A stretch of DNA of 64,000 nt from Streptomyces sp. BK340. GTDB taxonomy: Bacteria; Actinomycetota; Actinomycetes; Streptomycetales; Streptomycetaceae. Numbering within the stretch: the stretch's first letter is position 1; each line of letters starts with the position of its first letter. The notes beneath the pieces were generated by a model, which was not told where the DNA came from, ran no database searches, and worked only from the letters and a program-made list of their open reading frames with translations. This document shows positions 8,560 through 15,869 of the stretch, one piece after another. The translations under genes and the position numbers were made by a program. Where the stretch lies: the NCBI RefSeq assembly GCF_007827595.1, contig NZ_VISR01000011.1, forward strand, positions 168,925 through 232,924. The letters are read 5' to 3'.

Positions 8560-9057
8560 TTACTCAGCCCGGAGGCGGCACCTGATCTGCTTGCCGAGCG
8601 GCGACGGCTCGACCGTCCAGTGATCGGTCAGCAGGTCGAGCAGGTGCAGACCGCGTCCGGACATCGCCTCGGCGCTGTCTAAGGCGACGTCGCGGCGGTC
8701 CGGCTGACCGGGCACGGCGTCGTGAACGATCACCTCGACGCCGGACGGGACGGCGTACACCTCGACGATCAGCAGGACGGGCTGGTTCTCCGAACTGGCC
8801 CGCAGCACGTTGCCCATCAGCTCCGACACCACGAGCTCGGCGGAATCAGCGAGGCCCGGGTCAGCGCCGTACGTCGCCGCCACCGAGCGAGTCAGCACGC
8901 GAACAGCGCTGAAGGCCTCCGCAGAGGCCGTCACCTCAGCGCAGAAGCCGCGCCGCCGCTCGGTCAACACCAGACCCGGCACCGGTTCGGGGACCACCAG
9001 TCGTTTGTCCACGGCCGCGGCGTGCAGAGAGCCGGTACCGAAGACCGTGACCGTCAC
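8560..9057 (-). CDS. anti-sigma-factor-type histidine-kinase-like ATPase
   Basis: 165 aa GHKL-fold protein of the RsbW/SpoIIAB-like group common in streptomycetes. The N box is ELVVSELMGNVLRAS (about 78-92), the G1-type motif is VIVHDAVPG, and the lid/G2 region GRGLHLLDLLTDHW follows. Such proteins bind ATP and sequester or phosphorylate anti-anti-sigma factors. GTG start with GGAGGGG upstream; the GTG overlaps the stop of a possible 36-codon upstream gene. The partner sigma factor is not identifiable here. Confidence 0.85.
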   Translation of the reverse strand: MTVTVFGTGSLHAAAVDKRLVVPEPVPGLVLTERRRGFCAEVTASAEAFSAVRVLTRSVAATYGADPGLADSAELVVSELMGNVLRASSENQPVLLIVEVYAVPSGVEVIVHDAVPGQPDRRDVALDSAEAMSGRGLHLLDLLTDHWTVEPSPLGKQIRCRLRAE

Positions 9058-9164
9058 CGGGTCCCACCCCTCCGGTCATGCTCCCTGGCCCGGCGCAGCG
9101 CCTCGTCTTCCTGGCTCGGGTGCTCGTCCCCCTGTGCACCAAGCGGCGCGCGGGATGTCATCAT
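9054..9164 (-). CDS. possible 36-aa leader peptide or small protein
   Basis: Short frame beginning MMTSRAPLGAQGDEHPSQED with GAGGA before the ATG. Its TGA overlaps the GTG of the ATPase gene, the usual arrangement for translational coupling. Very hydrophilic and no family recognised. It may be a genuine small protein or a leader that sets expression of the ATPase. Confidence 0.35.
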   Translation of the reverse strand: MMTSRAPLGAQGDEHPSQEDEALRRAREHDRRGGTR

Positions 9165-9216
9165 GTTCCTCAGCAAGGTCGTACTTCCTCTCACCTGAGA
9201 TGGGCGGACGATCGAC

Positions 9217-9246
9217 AACGGCCCCGGGACGCACCCCGGGGCCGTT
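9217..9246. terminator. GC-rich hairpin with adjacent T-run
   Basis: Perfect 12-bp arms AACGGCCCCGGG / CCCGGGGCCGTT, followed on the plus strand by a GGTTTTTC stretch. The flanking genes are both minus-strand, so the plus-strand T-run may be chance or may stop antisense transcription. Confidence 0.5.
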
Positions 9247-9269
9247 CTCGTTGTTCGGTTTTTCTCGGG

Positions 9270-9303
9270 CTGGGTTGGCCTCCCCTGGCGGAGGCCAACC
9301 CAG
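9270..9303. terminator. second strong hairpin beside the first
   Basis: Perfect 14-bp arms CTGGGTTGGCCTCC / GGAGGCCAACCCAG with a 6-base loop. It lies 174 bases past the stop of the Cys-repeat gene and before the ATPase module and probably ends that gene's transcript. Confidence 0.6.
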
Positions 9304-9477
9304 CAGGGCTGCTGACCTGAAGTGGTCCTGCTACCCCCTGCCATCGCCGCACGTCACACGGGCGGCGATCACAGGTGACGCAGGAGGGTGCTGGTCTGGC
9401 TAGAGGCCGCCCCGCCTGGGGGAGTGGATGGACGGGACAACCACCGAGCCAGGCCAGAAACCCCGAGGCGGAGAGCT

Positions 9478-10281
9478 CTAGAAGCGGATCGGCTCCAGCG
9501 GCACGTTGGTGTGATCGTTCGGGCAGTCGGCACCTGCAGGACGCTGTGCGCGTTCGCGGTCGGTACGGCGGACGTCGCGCTCCACCCGGCGCCAGTCCGA
9601 CGCTCGCCGAAGGGCGATACGGCGGTCGCGGCCGCGCTCCCTGCTCTGCTCTTCTCGCTGTTCGCGGACCTGCCGACGCACTACGTCTTCGCGGGTCTGC
9701 TCCGTCCACGCCATCCGCTCGGCTAACTCGAAGCCCATCGGGCAGAACTGGCCGTTCTTGCAGTCGGCGCAGGCGACACGGTGACGGGCGACCGCCTGCA
9801 GCGCCCGCTCCAGCGCCGCCAATCCCGCACGGCCCGCCTCGCTTTGGGCCAGGATCCGCGGCATCCGGCACCGCTTGCCGCCACTGCAGATCTTGCAGTC
9901 GGCCTGGTGCCGGGCGATCGCCTGCCGCGCACGTTCAAGCGGCGACATCTGCGCAGTGTGCGACATGCGGTGGACCGGCTGCCCCGCCGGAGGGGCCGGC
10001 TTGTGGAACTGCTGCTTGCTCCGCCGGGCACCGGCCTCAAGGCCACCCTCGACCAGAGCGGCACCCCACTGCTCGACGGTCATGTCGAAGACGATGTGCC
10101 GCGCGCTTCCCGAGCACCGCTTCCCGGGCTGCGGGTAGTGCGGCGTCAGGAGACTGCGCTTGATCGAGTGCCAGCTTTCGCACTCTGGGCAACGGAGAGT
10201 CGGAACCTCTCCGTCGCGGAGGTTGACGTGCTGGGGCCGGAAGTCGCTGAGCCGGTACGGGGGCAGCTTGCTGACACGCAA
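9478..10281 (-). CDS. Cys-rich protein with repeated zinc-finger-like units
   Basis: Contains a CPEC...C finger near the N-terminus (LRCPECESWHSIKR) and two tandem copies of a unit: ERARQAIARHQADCKICSGG and ERALQAVARHRVACADCKNG, each with CxxC plus a third Cys. A very basic Arg-rich tail follows. This fits metal-dependent nucleic-acid binding; no named family recognised. TTG at 10281 was chosen because AAGGAG lies 6 bases upstream; another TTG 16 codons earlier lacks an obvious RBS. Transcribed away from the GntR gene, with which it shares an intergenic region containing palindromes. Confidence 0.6.
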   Translation of the reverse strand: MRVSKLPPYRLSDFRPQHVNLRDGEVPTLRCPECESWHSIKRSLLTPHYPQPGKRCSGSARHIVFDMTVEQWGAALVEGGLEAGARRSKQQFHKPAPPAGQPVHRMSHTAQMSPLERARQAIARHQADCKICSGGKRCRMPRILAQSEAGRAGLAALERALQAVARHRVACADCKNGQFCPMGFELAERMAWTEQTREDVVRRQVREQREEQSRERGRDRRIALRRASDWRRVERDVRRTDRERAQRPAGADCPNDHTNVPLEPIRF

Positions 10282-10621
10282 GACGAGCTCCTTGGCGGGG
10301 GGAGTGACACGGGCTGCGTTCCCTGCCAACCAGGAGCCGTACAGCGGAACCCGCTGGTCGGATCGTGGAGGACAGGCAGCGCAACTGCTGTCGGGCTGCC
10401 CTGCTCAAACTCGTCGGGGGACATCGTGTCGACTCGGTGGTCGGTCACCCCGGCGCCGCATGTAAGCGATGGCGAGCAGGCTGCGCTATGTGGTTGGTCG
10501 TGTATCGGGTGCAGGACTCAGGTCCGTTCCCTACCGGCACCGCCTGCGACGGCTCCGTTGGCGGGTCGGGCCAGGAGTCGGCACTAACTCTGTGTGCCGA
10601 CGCACTGACCAAACCGCCTCA

Positions 10622-10689
10622 ACTTCGATATCGAAGTCGCTACCAGTAGAGGCTATGATCGATAGCGATGTCAAGAACCTCGATATCGA
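10622..10689. promoter_or_regulatory. paired palindromes upstream of the GntR gene
   Basis: ACTTCGATATCGAAGT (10622-10637) is a perfect 16-bp palindrome and a second copy of its core, TCGATATCGA, lies at 10680-10689, centres 55 bases apart. A related ATCGATAGCGAT lies between. They sit in the gap between the minus-strand Cys-repeat gene and the plus-strand GntR gene, a typical position for an autoregulatory operator. Binding by the adjacent GntR protein is inferred. Confidence 0.6.
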
Positions 10690-10786
10690 AATATTGTGGA
10701 GGAGTCACAGATCGGCCGCCACGGGCGCCGCGACGCTAGTGCTGGACATCGAGGCGCCTAGGATCGCTAGCGAGGTGAGGAGTCGA

Positions 10787-11545
10787 ATGGCGGATGAATC
10801 GGGCGCCGAGCAGCCCAAGTACCTGCAGATCGCTGATGCCTTGAAGGAAGCGATCGAGCGGGGGGACACGTACGGCCCTGGGGACCGCTTGCCGGGGGAG
10901 AGCCTCCTCGCGCAGCAGTACGACGTGTCCCCGATGACCGCACGTCGAGCGCTCCGCACGCTTGCGAGCCAAGGCCTCGCCGAGTCCCGGAAGGGGGCCG
11001 GCTTCTTCGTCCAGGCGTTCCAGCCCATCCGCCGACGAGGCATTCAGCGCTTGGCGCGGGATCAGTGGGGAAGTGGCAAATCCATCTGGGCCGCCGACGA
11101 GAACCGTCCGTTGGACGTTGACTGTGTGGCCGTCGAGGAACTCATCCCACCGACGCACATCCAGCGCATGTTGGAGCTGGGGGAGGGAGAAGCCGCTTGC
11201 GCACGGTCGCGGCGCTACATGCTCGACAGACGTCCGGTCATGGTCGCGACGTCGTACCTGCCGCACAGCCTTGTGGCAGGGTCGGCAATCACTCAGGCGG
11301 ATACCGGGCCGGGCGGGGTGTACGCGCGACTCGCCGATCTGGGGTACGCGCCTGTGCACTTCCGCGAGGAGATTCGAAGTCTTCTGCCTACGAGCAAAGA
11401 GGCAGCCGCCTTGGAAATGTCCCTCGAGCGCCCTGTTCTCAAGATCTGCAGGACGGCGTTCGCCGCGGACCAGCGCGTGGTCGAGGTCAACGAGATGACG
11501 CTCGATTCGGCTTCGTACGTCCTCGACTACGAGTTCGACGCCTGA
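10787..11545 (+). CDS. GntR-family regulator with UTRA-type effector domain
   Basis: 252 aa HutC-type regulator. The N-terminal winged helix (YLQIADALKEAIERGDTYGP to RRALRTLASQGLAESRKGAG, residues about 11-76) is followed by a UTRA-like ligand domain of about 160 residues ending EVNEMTLDSASYVLDYEF. GntR/UTRA proteins such as KorSA control transfer and excision in streptomycete elements, others control catabolic genes. ATG chosen for AGGAG 5 bases upstream. It precedes an HTH/hydrolase/oxidoreductase gene set read in the same direction and likely controls itself or that set through the upstream palindromes. Confidence 0.88.
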   Translation: MADESGAEQPKYLQIADALKEAIERGDTYGPGDRLPGESLLAQQYDVSPMTARRALRTLASQGLAESRKGAGFFVQAFQPIRRRGIQRLARDQWGSGKSIWAADENRPLDVDCVAVEELIPPTHIQRMLELGEGEAACARSRRYMLDRRPVMVATSYLPHSLVAGSAITQADTGPGGVYARLADLGYAPVHFREEIRSLLPTSKEAAALEMSLERPVLKICRTAFAADQRVVEVNEMTLDSASYVLDYEFDA

Positions 11546-11707
11546 CGACATGGGGGCTACCGACCGATCGCTGAATGGCTGGTTCCGTCGCCAACTAGCT
11601 TCCGGTTCAAGGACTGTGAGCGAGATGCCCCCGCGTAGCAGTGGTGTGGACCTAGCGTGGCAATACGGCTGCCGCTGCCTGGTCAAGGACCCGTTTGGAG
11701 GTGTGTA

Positions 11708-12877
11708 GTGATCGCTGTGGATCGATGGACAGGCGAAGAGGGGCTGCTGTTACGGTCGGTGAAACGCCAGTCCGTGCGTGACTTCGCTGACGACCTCGGC
11801 ATCAGTCCCCGGACGGTTTCTCACTGGCGGGAGGACCCCACTCGCGAGTGCCGCCCCCATATGGCACAGATCCTCGACGCGGCGCTTGCCCGGTGCACGC
11901 CAGAGGAGCAGGAGGCCTTCCGCTTCCGGCTGGCGGCACTGCGGGGGGAAACTGTTAGCGCGGCAGGAGTTGAGGTTGCCCAGCCAGCGCCATGCGCCCT
12001 TGTCTCGTACAAGTTCCTGCCGGTGTACCTGGGGGAGCGCCTCGGCTCGCTCTACGATGCCGGCGCACCCCGACCCTCGGGACCTGGAGGCCTTGAGCAG
12101 CGGGTTCTGCCTGGTGAGCACCGGACTGCACACACCTCCACCGTCCACGTCTTCGCATGTGGGATCGCATTGGTGCTTCTGGAAGAGCATCAAGACGTGG
12201 AGTCCCTCACGGAGTTGGCACTGTGGCGTTACCGCTCGTACCTGACGGATCGGACCTGGGCCGGTCAGCGCATGACACGCCTCCTGGAGCAGCACAGCCG
12301 GGACGGGAAGGCCGTCGCTCCGTCGCCGGATCCCGAGTACGTCCTCTCCGTGTACGAGCTGCGTGATCACTCGTGGACGAAGGCAGGGCTCGATCCCGCC
12401 TTGCAGTTGCTGACGACGCCGTCGGTCCTCGTCAACCGTCAGGACCCGCACAACATCCGGCCTCTCGGACTCGGTGTTGAAGACGCCAAGTTCCGCGACG
12501 GCTGGGCGCACCCGGAAGCCGTGGCATTCGATGGCGGCGCTTCACGAGGCGTGGCCGGCTGGTCCGGGGTGTCCTATCACCCACAGCCGGACGAGCGTGC
12601 CCTCACGACTAGCCAGATCGTTGCCCTCGAGCTGGACGTCCAGGCGCTGTGGGCGCTGTCGTCGCACATCCTGCGCGTGATCGAGGAAGGGCAGGACCCG
12701 GTGATGCCCCCCGCGTACGGGTGGCGGTTCCTCCGCGGCGCGTACGTCCGACTGACCACCGCAAGGCCGACGGAGACTGCCCAGCATCGGGTGATGCGCG
12801 AGGCGATCCTGGCCACCAGTGAACTCCCTGATCGGCTGCGCGCCGCCCAGGACGCATTGCGAGACAGCAACCCATAA
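11708..12877 (+). CDS. HTH regulator with large C-terminal domain
   Basis: 389 aa. The N-terminal helix-turn-helix (SVRDFADDLGISPRTVSHWR, about residues 16-35) is XRE-like. The remaining 330 residues form a soluble domain with no recognised motif, including a segment resembling a sensor or TPR-less scaffold (VFACGIALVLLEEHQDVESL). GTG preceded by GGAGG at 6 bases. Twenty-four bases later begins the cysteine hydrolase gene, so regulator, hydrolase and oxidoreductase probably form one operon. Such proteins in streptomycetes often accompany small metabolic gene sets; effector unknown. Confidence 0.75.
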   Translation: MIAVDRWTGEEGLLLRSVKRQSVRDFADDLGISPRTVSHWREDPTRECRPHMAQILDAALARCTPEEQEAFRFRLAALRGETVSAAGVEVAQPAPCALVSYKFLPVYLGERLGSLYDAGAPRPSGPGGLEQRVLPGEHRTAHTSTVHVFACGIALVLLEEHQDVESLTELALWRYRSYLTDRTWAGQRMTRLLEQHSRDGKAVAPSPDPEYVLSVYELRDHSWTKAGLDPALQLLTTPSVLVNRQDPHNIRPLGLGVEDAKFRDGWAHPEAVAFDGGASRGVAGWSGVSYHPQPDERALTTSQIVALELDVQALWALSSHILRVIEEGQDPVMPPAYGWRFLRGAYVRLTTARPTETAQHRVMREAILATSELPDRLRAAQDALRDSNP

Positions 12878-12901
12878 CCAGATATATGGAAGGCGGACTG
12901 G

Positions 12902-13465
12902 GTGAACCCTCGTTCGACAGCGCTGCTGGTCATCGACGTACAGCAGGGCTTCGTGAACCAACACAGCCGTGGTGCTCTCCCCGCGATCGTGCGGCTCGTT
13001 GAGGGCTGGCGAGCAGCTGGCGCACCCGTCGTGTTCACCCGCTTCCACAACAAGGCAGGTTCGCCGTACGAAACGATCACCGGGTGGACCCGGCTGCGCA
13101 CACCCGAGGAGCAGGCTCTCGCCGCCGAACTCGCTCCATTCGCCGACGATGCGGAGGCCGTCATCGGCAAGGACCAGGCCTCCGTGTTCACGCCCGAGGG
13201 CGCTCAGCTCATTCGGGATGCGGGATGGACTGACCTGGTGCTGTGCGGCATCGACACGGACGCATGTGTGTACGACTCGGCCAGGGACTCCTATCACCAC
13301 GGGTACCGGCCGTGGATCGTCACCGACGCCTGCGCCTCAACCGGCGGAGCCCAATATCACGACGCGGCGTTGCTGATGGCAGCCCGGAACATCGGCTCGG
13401 AGCAGCTGGTCACCATCGAAACTGTTCTGTCCCGCATCAACGGACCCCAGGGAGCGCCCGCGTGA
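12902..13465 (+). CDS. isochorismatase-like cysteine hydrolase
   Basis: 187 aa, the normal size for this family. The Asp-Lys-Cys triad is visible as D12 (LLVIDVQQGF), K90 (VIGKDQASVF) and C122 (CGIDTDACV, with the cis-peptide turn before it). Members hydrolyse amides or enol ethers such as nicotinamide, N-carbamoyl compounds or isochorismate; substrate cannot be told here. GTG start with GGAAGG upstream. Its TGA overlaps the GTG of the next gene (GTGA), so it is translationally coupled to the FAD oxidoreductase, suggesting sequential reactions. Confidence 0.88.
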   Translation: MNPRSTALLVIDVQQGFVNQHSRGALPAIVRLVEGWRAAGAPVVFTRFHNKAGSPYETITGWTRLRTPEEQALAAELAPFADDAEAVIGKDQASVFTPEGAQLIRDAGWTDLVLCGIDTDACVYDSARDSYHHGYRPWIVTDACASTGGAQYHDAALLMAARNIGSEQLVTIETVLSRINGPQGAPA

Positions 13466-14385
13466 ATGCACCGTCGTGCGACACCGACGTGCTCGTGGTC
13501 GGCGCCGGTCCGGCCGGGGTAGCAGCTGCGGTCATGGCTGCCAGCCTCAGCCTGCGGACCATGGTGCTGGAGACCGGCCCGGTGGGCGGCAAGCTGCACC
13601 GTATCGGCGCCCTGGGGAATGTCCCGGGCAACTGGACTACCGGCCCTCAGTTGGCCGAGGCCCTGGCCACGGACCTTCAGCGCCTGCAAAAGGCGGGCCA
13701 GTGCGCCGTTGAGCAGGGCCGAGCAGTGAAGGCCCACGGATACGACGACCGAGCCGAGCTCCTTCTCGACGACGGACGCGTGCTCACGGCGAAGACCATC
13801 GTCGTCGCCACTGGCGTGACCGACCTGACTCCGTCCGACGCGGAGTGGGTAACCGCCCCCTCCAAGTTCTCGGCGCCACCGCTCTGGCGGGCAACTCCGC
13901 TGGGGCTCACCGGCCGAACTTACGTCCTCGGTGCTGATCGTCCACTCGGTACCTGGCTGCGAGCTCACCCGAACGTGACCATCACACTGCACGTGCTGTG
14001 TCCGCCGACCGACAGATACAAAGCCGCCGAAGTGGAGGACGACAGTCGCGTACGAATCGTCCCCGTATCTCACGTTACGATAACCAAGCCCATGTACGGC
14101 GACGGCTGGACAGTCGACGTGAACGGCGAGGACGGGGCCAGGACCGTCTACGCCGCCACGTCGGTGCTCAATAACCTCGGGAACAAGCCGGCCGCTCTAG
14201 CCGGGCTCGTGTCTGACAAGGACGGCTACTGCCCGCCTGCCCAACAGCATGGGCGCATCCGGATCGCAGGAGACCTCCGGTCTGCGCGCTACCAGCGCAT
14301 AGCCACCGCACAGGGCTCGGGAGCAGAGGCCGTGCTGGCCTATTACTACGACACCACGCTGTCAGGCGGAGGCCGGATTTGGTGA
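13462..14385 (+). CDS. thioredoxin-reductase-like FAD oxidoreductase without redox CxxC
   Basis: 307 aa. The FAD dinucleotide-binding motif GAGPAG is at 14-19, followed by the E-x-GPVGGKL segment, an ATG-VTD motif and the C-terminal IRIAGDLRSARYQRIATAQG block that binds FAD in this superfamily. The CxxC pair of true thioredoxin reductases is absent at the expected place, so it is more like ferredoxin-NADP reductase or a small-molecule oxidase/reductase. Start overlaps the hydrolase stop. The pair probably acts on one substrate; which one is unknown. Confidence 0.85.
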   Translation: MNAPSCDTDVLVVGAGPAGVAAAVMAASLSLRTMVLETGPVGGKLHRIGALGNVPGNWTTGPQLAEALATDLQRLQKAGQCAVEQGRAVKAHGYDDRAELLLDDGRVLTAKTIVVATGVTDLTPSDAEWVTAPSKFSAPPLWRATPLGLTGRTYVLGADRPLGTWLRAHPNVTITLHVLCPPTDRYKAAEVEDDSRVRIVPVSHVTITKPMYGDGWTVDVNGEDGARTVYAATSVLNNLGNKPAALAGLVSDKDGYCPPAQQHGRIRIAGDLRSARYQRIATAQGSGAEAVLAYYYDTTLSGGGRIW

Positions 14386-14437
14386 TCCTCCCGAAGCATC
14401 TGCGGACCACAGATTTGTCAGAGCCCAAGGAGTGCCA

Positions 14438-14992
14438 ATGACCGCTACAGGTGGCACAGCTGGTCAGGTCTATTTGATCGGCTCCTCCGGCTCACGCATC
14501 GTCAAAATCGGCTACAGCACGGCCCCGGAAAAGCGCCTCTGGTTCCTCCAGGTCGGATCTCCCGTCGAGTTGTCCATCCTCGCCACGTTTGACGGCGGCC
14601 AGGAACTGGAGTCTGCGCTACACCACCACTTTGGCCGGCGTCATGTCCGTGGCGAGTGGTTTGATCTTGGTGACAACCCTGTAGAAGCAGTTCGCGCCGC
14701 AGTGGCATTGGGGGGCGCTGGCCTCTCGACGATCAAGCCAACGGATGCCCCTCGCACAACGGTTTCCGATCACTACCCGTCAGGGTTCGACAAGCCCTGG
14801 TACCGCTGCATGGAGGGCCGAGACTTGGATGTCCGGTTCCCGCCCCTGCCAGGCTGGCGCGCCAAGGCTGTCCTGGCAGCGCGTGGCATCTCAGAAACCG
14901 CGACCGATTGGGTAGCCCATCAGTGCGGTGGTTGTCCTGACTGCCTTGCCCACTTCCCACCACGGTTGGTTCTCCGTTCTCATCCTGCCTGA
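14438..14992 (+). CDS. GIY-YIG nuclease-like protein (T5orf172/Mug113 type)
   Basis: 184 aa. The N-terminal 80 residues carry the pattern of the T5orf172 branch of GIY-YIG nucleases: VYLIG at 11-15, KIGYS at 23-27, LQVGSP, then ELESALHHHF with the likely catalytic E58 and the closing GEWF at 72-75. The C-terminal half has a CGGCPDC Cys pair. AAGGAG 5 bases before the ATG; an in-frame GTG overlaps that RBS and was rejected. It may cut DNA or be a partner of the upstream operon; there are 52 bases between them. Confidence 0.8.
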   Translation: MTATGGTAGQVYLIGSSGSRIVKIGYSTAPEKRLWFLQVGSPVELSILATFDGGQELESALHHHFGRRHVRGEWFDLGDNPVEAVRAAVALGGAGLSTIKPTDAPRTTVSDHYPSGFDKPWYRCMEGRDLDVRFPPLPGWRAKAVLAARGISETATDWVAHQCGGCPDCLAHFPPRLVLRSHPA

Positions 14993-15220
14993 TGGGAAGT
15001 CGATGTATGAGCCTTCTGTCGAGCGGTCGGCCTGCGTTGGTGTCTGAGGGAGGGTGCTACGGCGGCCCGGAGCGTTACCGGTTCCCAGCTCCCTGTTCGT
15101 TCTGGCGCTCCGTCAAGAGGAACTCGCGGGTGGGCGACACGTGCGGTACCGGGCTGACGCCGTGTGATCGCAGGGGAGTACGGTGTCCCCTAGACAAAAG
15201 ACATTGAGAAAAAGGCAAGG

Positions 15221-15244
15221 GCCCGCGAGTGCGACCTCGCGGAC
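15221..15244 (-). terminator. hairpin with T-rich tail on the minus strand
   Basis: Arms GCCCGCGAG / CTCGCGGAC, with AAAAAGG immediately to the left so that a minus-strand transcript would end in CCTTTTT. No obvious minus-strand gene precedes it, which raises the possibility of an unannotated RNA or of a relic. Confidence 0.45.
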
Positions 15245-15660
15245 CCTGTGGGATCCCAGGAGTTGGCGCTCCGGATCCCGTGGCCGAGGACCTATCCAGG
15301 GAAGGTCTCGACGTGCACGAGAGTACCCGCACCCTCCTACAGACACACACTCAGGCACCCGCCGTGGCAGCGATGACGATAACCCGTGCGTCGCTCCGGT
15401 TGGGTGCCTTCGATGTCTTCCCGCGCCAATCCGGCTGCGGGCGCACCTCTGCCCCGGAGGGGGGCGAGATGTCGTAGTCGCGATTAGCGGCGCCCGCTGA
15501 GCGGGTCTTCGAGCCGCCGGGACGCCCCGCCACCCTGGTGATTGCCGTCACCTGGGCCCTGGCGTCCCATCTACCACCAGAGGGTTTGCCGACCCCCTGA
15601 AGGGATTGTCCGTCCGGTTGCCGCCGGTCGAACAGTTCGATCTTGGTTCTCCACGAACCA

Positions 15661-15679
15661 GCGCCAAAGGCGCCTTTTT
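15661..15679 (+). terminator. short intrinsic terminator
   Basis: GCGCC-AAA-GGCGC followed by CTTTTT. It precedes the large winged-helix gene and could end a short transcript or act as an attenuator. Confidence 0.55.
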
Positions 15680-15869
15680 CATGCCCACCTCGATGTCAAA
15701 GCGAGGCAGGAACCATGTTGCAGTATCCCGCTGCCCTTTGTCAGCCCATCCATGCCCGGTTAGCGCATTTTGCGCAGTTTTCCCGGTCACACTTTCCCCA
15801 TCCCTCTGCTCCTTCGCCATCCCAGCAGACCAGGACGGCGTCCCGTGCGCGGTTCTCCGGGATGTCGAC

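Larger units (their letters stand above)
14993..15869. other. non-coding stretch rich in palindromes
   Basis: No convincing gene. It holds a hairpin at 15221-15244 whose minus-strand transcript would end in CTTTTTC, palindromes CCCGCTGAGCGGG (15493-15505), TCGAACAGTTCGA (15628-15640) and GGTTCTCCACGAACC (15645-15659), and a plus-strand terminator at 15661-15679. Lying directly before a large DNA-binding protein gene and a DciA-like gene, it would be a natural place for a replication origin or a regulatory RNA, but I see no clear iterons. Confidence 0.4.

Noticed and set aside
15628..15640. TCGAACAGTTCGA as a LexA box
   Set aside because: Actinobacterial SOS boxes need 4 bases between GAAC and GTTC; here there is one.
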